Shown here: positions 11,656 to 24,020 of the stretch, one piece after another
Layout of the letters: the number at the start of each line of letters is the position of its first letter
How positions within the stretch are numbered: position 1 is the stretch's first letter
DNA from: Escallonia rubra
Lineage: Eukaryota > Streptophyta > Magnoliopsida > Escalloniales > Escalloniaceae
Assembly (NCBI GenBank): GCA_033065855.1
Contig: JAVXUO010002328.1
Span: 1 to 64,000 of the forward strand
Reading direction: 5' to 3'
DNA: 64,000 bases
Program-made: the position numbers and the translations under genes
The notes under the pieces: generated by a model
The model's input: the letters and a program-made list of their open reading frames with translations, nothing else
Told to the model about the DNA's origin: nothing
Database searches by the model: none

Positions 11656-14600
11656 ATGGCATCAACAGCTGGAGGGACATGGTTGAGAGGAAAGGTGAAA
11701 GCTGTTGCATCTGGTGACAGTTTGTTGATAATGGGGAGCAGCAAGGCTGAGATCCCTCCTGAGAAAACCATCACCTTGTCATCCCTTATTGCACCCAGAT
11801 TGGTATGTTTATTTTAGGTCAATGTGCTTTGTCTATGGTGCCTCAGTTCAGTTTTTGTTTATCGGATGATAATTCTTTTCTAGTTTGCCAATTACATGTG
11901 ATCATTTTCGTTTCTCTTTCTAATGGCATTAAATCCTATTTTAAATTTTGTCGTTTTAGTTTTTAAGACGGTTTAGAGAAGGTTTTAAGTCCAGGCTTAA
12001 ACCTGTGAAAGTGCGTTGACTTCTTTACCACATTAGAGTTCACTGGGTTTTGATTCTTTCTGGTAATAAAAATTAGTCGGCATCCGATAAGTTACAGCTT
12101 AAGAGGGCGAGACATGAGGACTTTATGAAGGGTTAATCAAAGAAATTGTGAAACCCAACGCCAACAATGCAGTAGGTAAATTGCAAACATGATAGACAGA
12201 AAGCAGTCAAGACACAAAACAAAAGAAAATTCCAAGGACAAGATGAAGAATGCGACAACCTTTACTAGTTTAGCTGCTTTTAGGAAGCAAAGAGTTTTTA
12301 GAATATACATGGGTCAATTAACTGGTCTGTATTTAGCCCGTAGCTAAGAAGTCTGACTGGTGAAAACATGAGGAGATCGTATTTCTTTTTTCTACGTTTG
12401 ACAGGTGATTATAAATCTTTGATTCTCGGCATGATTGCTCATAATGGATCTATTTTTTCTGCTACTTGGTGTATAGGCGCGCAGAGGTGGCATTGATGAG
12501 CCATTTGCATGGCATAGCAGGGAATATCTAAGGAAGCTATGTATAGGAAAGGTGATTCTTAGTTCAATCTCCAGGTTTTATTGTTTCGATTTATGTTAAA
12601 TTTTGTTGGTTACAAATGCGGTATGCATGTTATATCTGACCTGCTTCATATTATCAATAGGACGTCACTTTCAGAGTGGATTATACTGTGCAATCCATAG
12701 GGCGAGAATTTGGCTCGGTTTTCCTTGGCGATAAGAATGTTGCATTACTGGTTGTTGCTGAAGGCTGGGCAAAGGTTCCATCATCTTTTCCATCTGCATG
12801 TGCATTCATAGCGTTTGATTTCTGCATTTTATATATGAGCATTGGCTGAATTGGCTGTTACAGGTTAGGGAGCAGGGTCAACAGAAGGGAGAAGCTAGTC
12901 CATATTTAGCAGAATTGATACGTCTCGAAGATCAAGCCAAGCAACAAGGTTTAGGTCGATGGAGCAGGGTTAGTCTAAGCACTTCTGCCCCACCTTGAAT
13001 ACTTTTCTATTTTGAGTTATGTTGGCAATGTAGCAGAGTAGCTTTCACTTATTATGGAAAAGCAGCCATTAATAATTACTGGTATTTTTTTTTTCATATG
13101 CAAATTGGCACTCTTGTGTTATCCAGCTGAAACTAAGCATTTCCTAAGAGCTTCATCTATGTACAGTCATACTTGACATTCATTTCCTTGACAAGCAATA
13201 GATCTTCCCTGGCTGGTCAGGTCTTGTCACTCATAGTGATCCCCTTTTGTAAAGTTCCACGTTAATTACTTTGTTTAAAAGAAACTGATATACAGTCTTT
13301 TGGGTGCACCTGCCTTACTTGATATTGCAAAGAAGGTGAGAAAGAGAAGATGTATAATGGGAAAAAGCTATATAGGGGGGAGAGGGAGCGAAGGAGAGGG
13401 AGCGAGAGAGGAGGAGAGGAGAGAGGAGGGGGGGGGGGAGAAGAGAGTGAGATAGAGCAGTTCTTTAAGGTACTTTTTGTAACTTTGGTTCAAATCTGGT
13501 TGTGAGGTGGATAAAGAGTTATTGAAAATAATTATATTTATTAGCCAAATTATCATTATAAGATTATGTAATTTGACTAATTTCATAAGTTGTCCATTTT
13601 GTAGCGCTATAATTCTATTCTATTGTTGGAGTACTTCAGTTGAAGCTGTTCTGGAAAAGACTTTTTGTGCAATAACTTGTTAATGTCTAAATGTTTCCCT
13701 GCTGGTAACAGGAACCAGGTGCTTCTGAGGCAGCCATCAGAAATCTACCTCCCTCTGCCATCGGTGATTCGGGTAACTTCGATACAAGGGGATTCCTAGA
13801 TGCGAACAAAGGTAGGTCCTTGGAAGCTATTGTTGAGCAGGTTCGTGATGGAAGCACTGTTCGTGTTTATCTGCTTCCTGAATATCAGTTTATCCAAGTG
13901 ATTGTCGCTGGAGTCCAGGTTGGCATCCTAACTTATAATGCATACCTTCTAAAAGAATAAAGTATTCCTTGTTTATTAGCACCACAAACCAGTTGCCCAG
14001 ATTCAGGTTTTTCTTTTGTCCTGAACCAGTCACCATCAATGGGAAGAAGGGCTGCACCAGAAACTGTGGTTCAACCTCAACTAACCTCGGATGAACCAAA
14101 TGGTGAATCTTCTGCCGAATCTCGTTCCCCCTTGACATCAGCTCAGAGACTTGCAGCCTCATCGACATCCTTAAATGAAGTTGCTGCGGAACCTTATGGG
14201 AGGGAAGCCAAACATTTCACAGAAGTTCGTGTACTAAATAGAGATGTGAGTAGTCCTTTGTTCAACAATTCCTATACTGCATATGCTTTTGATAGACTTA
14301 CTTATGGTGTAATTTACAGGTCCGTATTGTCTTGGAGGACGTTGACAAATTTTCCAATCTGGTTGGTTCTGTATATTATCCTGATGGTGAATCTGCAAAG
14401 GACTTGGCACTGGAGCTTGTTGAAAATGTAACTCCATGTTCTATATTGCTATATTTCTATATTATGTGATCATCAAACGTTTTAATTGGATGAATTTTTA
14501 TGAATATGATCAGTTTGATAATGTATTATCATTGTGAAATTGCTAGACTAATCCTTTTGGTACATCTGCATCGGATTTTGCTGTTGCTTGAAGTATTTTA

Positions 14601-15128
14601 TCCATTGGATGGTAGTGAGTTAGCTAATTTACGTCATGATGCTGTTGATCGAATAACAAACTTGAAAGAAGAATATAATGAACGAAGTACCATGTTCTTA
14701 TCCTGCGGTAATATTAATAACTTATGTGTGGTTTGACATGTCCCTTTTACTTCGAGCTATGCCCATAGCAATCACCTTTATTTCCATGTATTACATGTTC
14801 ATATTCTTTGCAGCCCCTATGTCATCTTTTTACTTTCAACTGCTGGTTGTAGTAAAATCTCCTGATACGATTGTACACGGCCTTGTGTTCCGATGTAGAC
14901 AGAAGTAGAAAGTCCCGTGTTTAGATGAAGAAAATCATACCTGGTGTAAGCTTGTGGAAACAATTATGGGCTCCATCAGCGACTATGCAAGTTTTGATAT
15001 ATTTGGCTTTGTTTATGTATTAGTTTTTTTGCTATTAGGACAACAAAGAAAATTGTTGATTACAAAAGAGATTCCGGAATCCTCTAAAAGAACAATTCAT
15101 CTGATAGTTCATCCAGTCATCTTTCCAT

Positions 15129-15194
<66 letters not shown>

Positions 15195-18100
15195 ACATAT
15201 ATGTATTTTTACATATATGTTTAATTCTGCCATCCCTTCTTTCTGTATATAGGGTTTAGCTAAATACGTTGAATGGAGTGCAAATATGCTGGAAGATGAT
15301 GCCAAGCGGCGGCTAAAGTCTGCTGAACTCCAGGCAAAGAAAACACGGTTGAGATTTTGGACAAACTATGTACCTCCAGTTTCGAATTCAAAAGCAATTC
15401 ATGACCAGAATTTCACAGGAAAGGTCAGTATATGTCCATTGTAAATCTCTTATTAAGTATTTCCCTTGAATTCTCTCATCTTTTGGACTTTCTCCAGGTG
15501 ATTGAGGTTGTTAGTGGCGACTGCATCACTGTAGCAGATGATTCTATACCATTTGGCAGTCCACAAGCAGAGCGACGCGTAAATCTCTCAAGTATTAGGT
15601 GTCCCAAACTGGGCAATCCTCGTAGAGATGAAAAACCTGCCAGCTATGCCCGCGAAGCAAGGGAGTTTTTGCGAACGCGCCTAATTGGGCGTCAGGTATG
15701 AATACTTGGACATTATCACTTGCTATTGCTGTTTTTAGAAGAGTGAACAATATTTAGTTCAATTGCTTTTACCTATTTCCAGGTTCAAGTTTCAATGGAA
15801 TATTCTAGGAAGGTCGGTTTGGCAGATGGACCTAGTGCAACTGTCCCGGCAGATTCAAGGGTAATGGATTTTGGATCGGTCTTTCTGGTGTCTCCTGCCA
15901 AGGATGATGCCTCACCTGCTCCATCTGCCACAGGCACTCAGCAGTCAGGGGCAAATGTAGCTGAGCTAGTGATTGCTCGTGGCTTTGGCTCTGTCGTTAG
16001 GCACCGCGATTTTGAGGAAAGATCAAACTACTATGATGCCCTTCTTTCTGCTGAATCACGTGCTATTGCTGGGAAGAAGGGAGTCCATTCTGCTAAGGAC
16101 CCTCCAAGCATGCATGTTAAAGACCTCCTAACGGTTAGGAAATTGCCACTGAGACTAGCTTTTACTTTGTTTATCAACCTGGTATAGTTCTTCACTTCTG
16201 CTTTATTTATTTTTCTTCAGGCTCCAGCCAAGAAAGTGAAGGATTTCTTGCCATTTCTTCAACGGAATAGGAGGATGCCTGCTGTTGTTGAATATGTCTT
16301 TAGTGGTCACCGGTTTAAGCTATATATTCCCAAGGAAACATGCAGCATTGCTTTCTCATTCTCTGGTGTTAGATGCCCTGGTCGCGATGAGCCTTATTCC
16401 AATGAAGCAATTGCACTTATGAGACGGAAAATCATGCAAAGGGATGTTGAGGTACGGCATTGCCATTTTTACCTAGCACCCTGCTCCCTAGTTTTTGGGA
16501 AGTGATAGCTGCACTCTGATTTTTAACCATTTTGTCACTAAATATTGGAGAAGCAACATTTAAACTTCTTTGCATTCTCAGATCGAAGTAGAGACCGTGG
16601 ATAGAACTGGTACTTTCTTAGGTTCGTTATGGGAGTCAAGAACCAACGGGGCACTGCCGCTTCTTGAAGCTGGACTGGCGAAGCTTCAAACTTTTGGAGC
16701 TGACAGGATCCCAGATGCGCACCTGCTTGCGCAGGCCGAGCAATCTGCGAAGACGCAGAAATTGAAGGTGAAAAACAGAAAATGTTATCAATAAGAGTCT
16801 CGTATTGGTTATGATGCTAATATATGTTTTCTTGCAGATTTGGGAGACCTACGTTGAAGGAGAGGAAGTTTCCAATGGTCCAGCTGCTGACAGAAGGCAG
16901 AAAGAGGAACTGAAGGTACTAAGGATTTAGTATTTTGTTGCTCAATACCTGCTTAATGTGCTGTTATTTTGTTTATGGTCCGTCTTATTAAAATTATACA
17001 TTCAGGTTGTGGTTACTGAGGTCTTGCCCGGTGGCAAGTTTTATGTCCAATCGGTTGGAGATCAGAAAGTCGCCTCCATTCAGCAGAAACTTGCTTCTTT
17101 AAACCTTCAAGAGGCTCCCTTAATTGGTGCCTTCAATCCAAAGAAGGGTGATATTATCCTTGCTCAATTTAGCGCAGATAACTCCTGGAACAGAGCAATG
17201 GTAACATCCTATTGCCTCTGTTTCTATTACTTGGTATATTTGTGCACGTGTATTCTTTAATAAATAGCTCTTCATTATAGTCACTTGGTGAGGAGGTTAA
17301 ATAAGTGACCTGGATGCATAGTCTGACATATTATAGGTGCAATCCAGTGACAAAATCACCATTGTATCACCTGTATGCTAAGCTTCTACTGCAAGCAACA
17401 TCAACTACTTCAGCCACGGGCTATTGATTCTTAGAGTGACACTATGAGGGTGCTTGGGATTGATTATGAGATGGTCAAACCTGATTTAATTTAGATTAAA
17501 TTAGGTATGTGGGTGTTTGGCAAAAGAGATTAAGAGATTTAATCCATCTCCTGAAGCTAAAAACTGATTTAATCCATAATCCTCAAAATTGAGGATTATG
17601 AAATAATCACTTTTTTCATAATCAGGTTTGACCTTCTAATTTGCCATCATATCCCCACATTTTTCACAAAAAGACCTCTCATACCCCTTAAGTAATTATC
17701 TTAGATAGTTTCTGGAGTTTATCTCTTCTCTTATTGCTAACTCTTCTTCTACAACTATATAATCTTTTTTTTTTTGCTTAAGATAAATTTTATTTTTAAT
17801 TTGGGGGATGTTATCATACTATAAGCAATAACATGAGATTGTTTGTGTTTTTAATTTAAAATAAAAAGTAACAACTTCTATAGGTGCGTGAAAATTGTTA
17901 TTTTAATAATTTTTTTGGGCATTATAGTTACTTTCGAATAAAAGTTATGTTAACGTTGCTTGAATATCAAAAAATTGTTTATTGAGTGTCCTCTATGGTC
18001 ATTTTGTTATAGTGAAACTGATTTAAGTACTTTTTATCCAAACACGTTTTATAGATTTAATCTAGTTTACAATTACTTTTGTCAAACAGCAAACTGATTC

Positions 18101-19861
18101 TAATTAAATCAGATTTTGAAAACTGATTAAGATTTAAGATGAATCTGCTTTTTTTAATCAGTCCCAAATGGGCTCTATGCTTAGTGAAAGGGATCTAAAT
18201 GGAATATGGTGTTTTTCTACATATGTTTGTTAAAAAGTACTTACATGGGTTTACATTTTTGCAAAATAGGAAATAAGCATGTAATCCCTTGACCTGTTTT
18301 GTTCTAATGATGTCTTTCGGCATGCACACAAATACACACACACACACAAAAACAGTATTTATTTTCTTAGTGGAATTGATGGAAAATGAAGTATTACTCC
18401 CTTCGTTTCTTTGGCTTTTCCCCTTTGACTTTTTGCGGAACCCTAGGACACAATTTGGTACATTTAAACGCTGAATTGAACTCAAATAGCAATTATAGAT
18501 TAAATAGGTATCGTTTTCCAAGTCAATGAGTAAAGGGGGAAATTCAATGAGACGGAGGTAGTATGATGTTCCAGTGACACTTCGACACAAAATAGTAAGA
18601 GTGTAAGGCGTTGGTTTGGGAGAATGGTTTGTCAATAATTATTTTTTAACACTTATATTTGTGAATTTGAAAATGAATGTGGAAATTTTAGGACCTCAAT
18701 TTAGAGAACAAAATTTAAGATGCATAGAAATCTCACATGTTTTAGGCGCACATATTTTGCATTGATGGTTTTTTGGTTTCAAATTAAAAGTTGCAACGGC
18801 ACACTGGTGTTACGTAAAGGACCAGCTTGGTGATGGAAAAAGAAGAGATATAGACCGTCAAGTCAAATATAAATTGCGTTGGTTATGCGCTTGTAGAAGC
18901 ACTTGTTATTTTCTTATCTGAACAGTTAAGAGTCACTTCCTTCGTAATATAAACGTTACACGTTAAGTTGCTCGAAGATTATTCTAATCTGCTCCCTATA
19001 CAATTACAAATGAAGGTTGTAAATGCTCCCCGAGATGCTGTTGAATCTCCAAATGACAAGTTTGAGGTGTTTTATATCGACTATGGCAATCAAGAAGAGG
19101 TCACTTACAGTCGGTTGCGACCACTTGATCCTTCTGTCTCCTCTGCACCTGGCCTTGCTCAACTGTGCAGTCTCGCTCATGTAAAGGTTCCAAGTAAGGA
19201 TGAGGATTACTGGGAGGAAGCAGCTGAGTATCTAAGCGACCTCACGCTAAATGGTCCAAACGAATTTAAGGCTGTGATTGAGGAGAGGGATACTTCTGGA
19301 GGAAAAGTGAAAGGACAAGGGACTGGGACAATCCTCGTTGTTACTTTGGTTGACCCAGAAACTAGTACCAGCGTAAATGCTGTCATGCTCAAGGTTCGAA
19401 TGTTAGCACACACTTACGATGTTATTTGCTATTCCTTTTCCCAGTTACTAAGAACAATACTTGCTGCTTAAATGACAACTTTCTGGCTGATTTCGTCGGA
19501 ATATTTTGGACTACACTTTAAAGGGTTTCCTTTCTTCTTGCGATTCATTTCCTTTTGGCTGTATGCTGCTTGGAAAAGTTGTCTTTTTTCTAGCTCTACA
19601 ACGTTTTTGCTTTTGTCATGCCATTGTTTTGCAGCTGTGTCTTTGACACGGTGTTTAATATGTTGAACTCTGCAGGAAGGAGCAGCTAGGTTGGAGAAGA
19701 GGAAGAAATGGGAGTTCAAGGATAAGCAACAGATCCTGGATGAATTAGAAAAATTGCAAACAGAAGCACGAAAGGAGAGACTCGGGATTTGGGTGTACGG
19801 AGATGTCCAGTCGGATGACGAGGAGCCGAGCTTCGCAAAGAAAGCCGGTGGGAAGCGATGA
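11656..19861 (+). CDS. TSN: Tudor-SN (Tudor/staphylococcal-nuclease domain protein)
   Basis: A multifunctional RNA-binding nuclease of RNA metabolism, stress granules and ER-associated mRNA. Coding exons: 11656-11802, 12477-12551, 12661-12774, 12864-12968, 13712-13918, 14030-14245, 14320-14427, 15253-15423, 15498-15695, 15783-16133, 16221-16451, 16582-16767, 16838-16915, 17006-17200, 19016-19393, 19676-19861. Every intron is GT-AG phase 0, giving 981 residues against about 990 for Arabidopsis TSN1 and TSN2. Four SN-like repeats span roughly residues 10-150, 160-335, 380-560 and 575-705. The Tudor domain is at about 730-850, with the core FYIDYGNQEEV near 815, followed by a partial fifth SN fold. 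The C-terminus is basic (AKKAGGKR). The start is set by MASTAGGTWLRGKVKAV, the usual plant TSN N-terminus. Intron 15 (17201-19015) is enlarged by two DNA elements. No defect is seen. Confidence 0.97.
15131..15192. repeat. Compound microsatellite (CT)n(TA)n(CA)n in Tudor-SN intron 8
   Basis: Three dinucleotide runs follow each other without a break. They end about 60 bases before the exon 9 acceptor. Confidence 0.95.
17457..18174. mobile_element. Non-autonomous TIR element in Tudor-SN intron 15
   Basis: The 718 bp element has imperfect terminal inverted repeats, AGGGTGCTTGGGATTGATTA on the left and AGCCCATTTGGGACTGATTA as the reverse complement of the right. It is flanked by the direct repeat CTATG (17452-17456 and 18175-18179). 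Inner inverted motifs GGTCAAACCTGATT (about 17473) and AATCAGGTTTGACC (about 17620) are also present. It encodes nothing. The 5 bp flank does not fit a standard superfamily, so the class is left open. Confidence 0.6.
18397..18561. mobile_element. Stowaway-like MITE (Tc1/mariner type)
   Basis: The 165 bp element starts CTCCCTTCGTTTC and ends GAGACGGAGGTAG, an imperfect inverted pair. It is flanked by TA on both sides (18395-18396 and 18562-18563). The CTCCCTCCGT-type end is characteristic of Stowaway elements. It lies in Tudor-SN intron 15, away from the splice sites. Confidence 0.75.
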
Positions 19862-20342
19862 ATACAAAAGTTTTGTAGCCTGCATTAAAAACTTAGATGA
19901 GAACAAACTTCTTCTGCGGGAGATGAGGTAAAGCTACAGGCAAGTTAGAAAGAAAGACGATGAAGGTTTAATTTAATTTACATCCATAATTTCCTTTTAA
20001 TTTTTTTTTTCTTTTTATAAAAAGAAACATTGGGGAAGTTGTAGTGTGGAGGTGAGGGAACAATTTTGCTGCTCTAGTTTTTGTCTCTTTGTTTTTCCTT
20101 TTCATTTCAATTTATAGAACGCTTAATAATATGACCTCGTGATAATGGAGGAGACCAACAATTTCAAAGTGTAGCGATGCTCAGGTTTTCTTTTATTGTT
20201 CAATTCTGTCTGCTTTTTTTTTTAGTCTGCTGCTGCTTATTTTCTAGCCACGGTTCAAGGATTCCTTGGGATTACGGAATATAAGTATTACGAGTTATAG
20301 GGGTTTTTTGGAATTATAATAACATAATAGTTGTTTTTAGCA
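19862..20342 (+). other. Tudor-SN 3' UTR and downstream flank
   Basis: AT-rich sequence after the stop, with T-runs and several near-AATAAA signals between about 20110 and 20150, where the transcript probably ends. No other feature was recognised. Confidence 0.5.
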
Positions 20343-20594
20343 AACTTGTTTGGATAAGGTGTATCAAAATCAGTTCCAAAGTGACAAAATGACTTAAGAA
20401 GTCAAGTGTTTCAAGATGATAAAGATATTTGTAGTTAATAGGAATATTTTGGTACTTGGTCAAACTTGATTATGAAAAAGTCATGAACTTAAATTTCTTA
20501 TTTTATTGGATTATGATTTAATTAGTTTTTAGCTTTTAAAAGCTGATTTAATCGGCATCGTCTCTTAGCCAAATGCCTAACAACTTTTGATTTA

Positions 20595-21593
20595 GGGTTA
20601 ATTACACACATGTCCTTGAGGTTAGGGGTAATTATAGTTAATGACACAAAGTTTCAATATGTAACATTCTATGACCAAAAGTGTTTCAAATGTATCATTC
20701 GTTAGGGCCGTCCAAAAAGTGTATTTTTTTTAAGATGTCATCAATACGTGTTTTTAAAATGACAATATTACCCTTTGTATTTATATACAGAATATTTTAA
20801 AAATTCGATCTACCAATTAGGGTTTCAAAACCCTAATTTGTAAATTAGAACTTCAATTCAATCTGCAATTTCTCAAAGGGTCTCAATCTGCTAATTAGGG
20901 TTTCAAAACCCCAATTTAGAAATTAAATTAGGGTTACTCTTCAATCTAAGTCATCCCCTACCTAGCCGCTAGCGCCTCTCTGTCCATACCCCGTCGGCGC
21001 CTCCCTGTCCCCACCCCCCGGTGCCTCCTCTCTCCAACTTCCCTTACACTCTCTCTTTCTGCAACTCCCCCGTTGCCGCCGCTCACCCTCCCCCCACCCC
21101 GTCGCCGCCCCCACCTTTCCCTCACCTGTCGCAGATCCCACTCTCCATTCACCCCGTCGCAGATCCCATCTTCCCCTCACCGATCGCAGATCTCATCTTC
21201 CCTCATCGGTCGCAGATCTCATCTTCCCCTCACCGGTCGTAGATCCCATCTTCCTCTCACAATCCTCCCCCTTTCTTTGTCTCTATTTGGCATCTCGCTA
21301 TCGACGACTACAATCTTCTGGTGATGGGTGAATATGTCTCCAATCTCCAAGTCCTGAATAATGCTTCTTCCATCATCTGGATTACACGGACATAACAAAC
21401 AGTGGACTTCAGATGAAAGGAATAGGGATGGATGGTATTTTATTTTAAAGTCAGGGGCAATCAAGTCTTTTTGTCAAAACCGTTAAGTATTTTTGTATTC
21501 CGTTTGGTCAACGGACATAAGTGTAATTATTGCAAACTATTGTCCTCGCGTGTAATTATCCCCAAACCTCAGGGACATATGTGTAATTAGCCC
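20595..21593. mobile_element. Non-autonomous Mutator-like element (MULE/MITE)
   Basis: The 999 bp element starts GGGTTAATTACACACATGTC and ends with the inverted counterpart ACATATGTGTAATTAGCCC. It is flanked by a perfect 9 bp duplication TTTGATTTA at 20586-20594 and 21594-21602, the length expected for Mutator-type elements. This terminus is very common in eudicot genomes. The interior (about 20960-21270) is C-rich and differs sharply from the AT-rich ends, which could be captured host DNA. No transposase is present. Confidence 0.88.
21120..21262. repeat. Short tandem repeat inside the Mutator-like element
   Basis: About five imperfect copies of a 27-28 base unit built on GTCGCAGATCCCATCTTCCC, with spacers CTCACCG/TCATCG. 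The copies differ at a few positions, so the array is not brand new. Confidence 0.8.
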
Positions 21594-21652
21594 TTTGATT
21601 TAACTGAGAAGTAGTCAAGTCTGACCATTTCTGAATCAGTTCCAAACAAGTT

Positions 21653-24020
21653 CTAAGAATAGAATTATATACAAGAAGAAAAGGGTCGAAAAGAGTAATG
21701 ACAATTTAGCATGGCCCTGTTGCTAAAATTCTTGTGTGATAACTTCCATGGCTGTCACTAGCGTACTAGTGAGAGAGAGGGATTCAATGCATATTCTTTG
21801 CATCATCTATCCAGGTAACCCTTTAGTTTGGTACCCCCAACACAGGCAGTCCCTTTGTTTACTTTGCTCTCCGCAAAGGGCATGGTGGTCTTTTTCCGAG
21901 ACCATTAATCTAAACGCGATGTATGTCTGTTTTTACAAGATACGCGTTCAAGAATCACCTTTCGATTGTAATGATTTTCATTAATCTTTCGTAGCAACAA
22001 AAAGAAGCATACACTAATGCAAAATTCAACCCAAGAAACTACGTATAAGTTAGAATTCGTACGGTGTGGTGGGCTTTGGTGATGGCAATGAAGGGTGCGG
22101 TGAGAGATAATGGTGCACTAAGAGAAGAAGTCAAGCCAAGGAGGAGAAACGAATGGTAAAAGGAGACTCGGGAGAGGTTAAAAGTGGGTAAGGAAGGAAG
22201 TAGGTGAAGAGGGAGAATGTAAGTTAGGAGAAGTAAATTTTTTTTTTTTTTTGAATTTTCAGTTAAGAGAAAGAGTTAAACTTGAGAAATTAGCACAAAA
22301 TATTTCTGTATAGGCAAGGCAAGGTACATCTTAAAATAGTAAAGCCAACAAGGGTTGGTTTAGCGATCTCCAGAATCTCAATCTAAGTTTTCTACCTGAG
22401 TTTGAGTCTTGTCCGCCGAACTTGTTGGTGGCAAATTTACGTCCTCGCCCTCCATGTGCTCCACATACGAGTCTTCGTGTGCTTCGACCCCGACATAGGT
22501 ACGAAAATTAGGGGCTCAGATGTATGTGGCGGCCTTGTAGGTTCCCGAAACGCAATACTCCATGCCAGTTAAATTAGAACCATATTGTTCAGCCTTTTTT
22601 GCAACAAAAAAAAAAAAAAAAAAATCTCAGAATAATAAGGAGCCAGTTATTTAGGGTGGAGGGCAGTACATAAACCAATTCAGCACATGGTTTCTTTTTC
22701 ACAAAGTTATGTCCAAATCCTACAACATGCAATGCAATCTACGCCCTCCATCAGAGCTAGTATGTTTAAGCCCTATTAAACTTAAATAGAATAATAATAA
22801 CCTTTTTTGTTGTTTCTCGCTATTTTATGCGTGCACTTTCTCTAAATTTGCATCTCTCATCCCTCTTCACGGCATACACGCACATGCGGCCATCATGTTA
22901 ATATATACGGTTTTAGTTCGTTCATTTTGCTTAATTTTTTCATCCACGGCCGACGATCTTTATATTTTCGAAAGTTTTCTTATATACGGCCAATTCATTT
23001 AACTAGTTTTACGAATGAAAAAAAAATCTCTTTTTGTAATTTTGTGTTGACTCATCAAAGTACAGTCCTTTTGTTTGGATGTGGGTGACTTGGGAGGAAC
23101 TTAATCTCGTTTTACTCTTGCTACAATGATGCTCAAGCATTACTTTGTAACAAAGTCTCAAATTCACTACATGTCATTTAATGATTTCTCTTTTCACGTA
23201 TGCACTTGTATGGAATGCTTGGTTCGAGTTTAAGTCATTTGTATTGTATACTTCCCTGGCATTGTGGGATGCTTAATTGTCATCCCTTCCGCTTAGAAGG
23301 AGGAAAATATTAAAACAAATACAACAGCCATGGTCAACCTGCAATCGATACATGTCCATCTCATGCTACAAAAGATTTCATAGAACATATAAGGACATTT
23401 TTTTGCCCGTAGATGAGCTAAGCTAGACATGAACACATACCCTAGGAAGCGTGCCCGTAGATGAACTAAGCTAGACATGAACAAGAAATCCGTCCAGCTA
23501 GTTCAAGTTACACCCTACTTTATTATTACGTATATATAGACTCGAATTTCAAAATTTTGCCCCCACCCAAATTTTAGGGGCATTAATGTCCATTTAATGG
23601 TCCTGTTACCACAAGATACAAAATTGAGGATTACTAATCTCTTACATTTTGTGAAACATAATTTGTCCAACATCTAATCATGCAAAGTCTTTTCACTAAA
23701 ACCACACCCAGCCACTAAAAATTGCTTTATTTATAGACTAGACATCCGGTAACGACCTGCCAACAACAAGCATAATGATGAAACAACAATCATGCAAGTT
23801 ACCTTCAAGAATCCATTAACTTCAAAAATCTTGCCTGGTGGGTAAAATCTCATATACAATGCCATACATTTGGTTACTCAAAACAAGCCTTAATAAGTGA
23901 AGAAACTGACTGGTAAAGTGAAAATTCAGGGCAGAAGCAACTACGGGGGCTAAAAATACCTATCAAAAGTGAAGAAACAAAAATAACCACTTGAAAGTGC
24001 CACGGTTTCTCTCCCCGCCT
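21653..24020. other. Intergenic region between Tudor-SN and calnexin
   Basis: No gene was recognised. The last 200 bases or so are presumably the calnexin 3' UTR. A near-identical pair of copies of CCCGTAGATGARCTAAGCTA followed by GACATGAAC lies at 23407-23435 and 23454-23482. A possible SINE is listed separately. Confidence 0.5.
22338..22624 (+). mobile_element. Possible tRNA-derived SINE with poly(A) tail
   Basis: A box A-like stretch (GGGTTGGTTTAGCG, about 22352) is followed about 45 bases later by a box B-like TGAGTTTGAGTCTT (22397). The sequence ends in a run of about 19 A at 22606-22624. No target duplication was found, and both boxes are diverged. Confidence 0.4.

Larger units (their letters stand above)
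20343..21652. mobile_element. Older TIR element hosting a nested Mutator-like element
   Basis: AACTTGTTTGGA at 20343 is mirrored by TCCAAACAAGTT ending at 21652. Internal motifs (CAAACTTGATTATG and the GCTGATTTAAT run) resemble the 718 bp element in Tudor-SN intron 15. No target duplication is evident, so the ends are tentative. About 1 kb of this span is a later nested insertion. Confidence 0.4.

Noticed and set aside
13368-13586. Frame in a purine-rich stretch of Tudor-SN intron 5
   Set aside because: GA-rich simple sequence in an intron, no domain.
14954-15305. Frames around the intron 8 microsatellite
   Set aside because: Repeat-encoded Ser-Leu, Tyr-Ile and Thr-His runs, an artefact of (CT)(TA)(CA) repeats.
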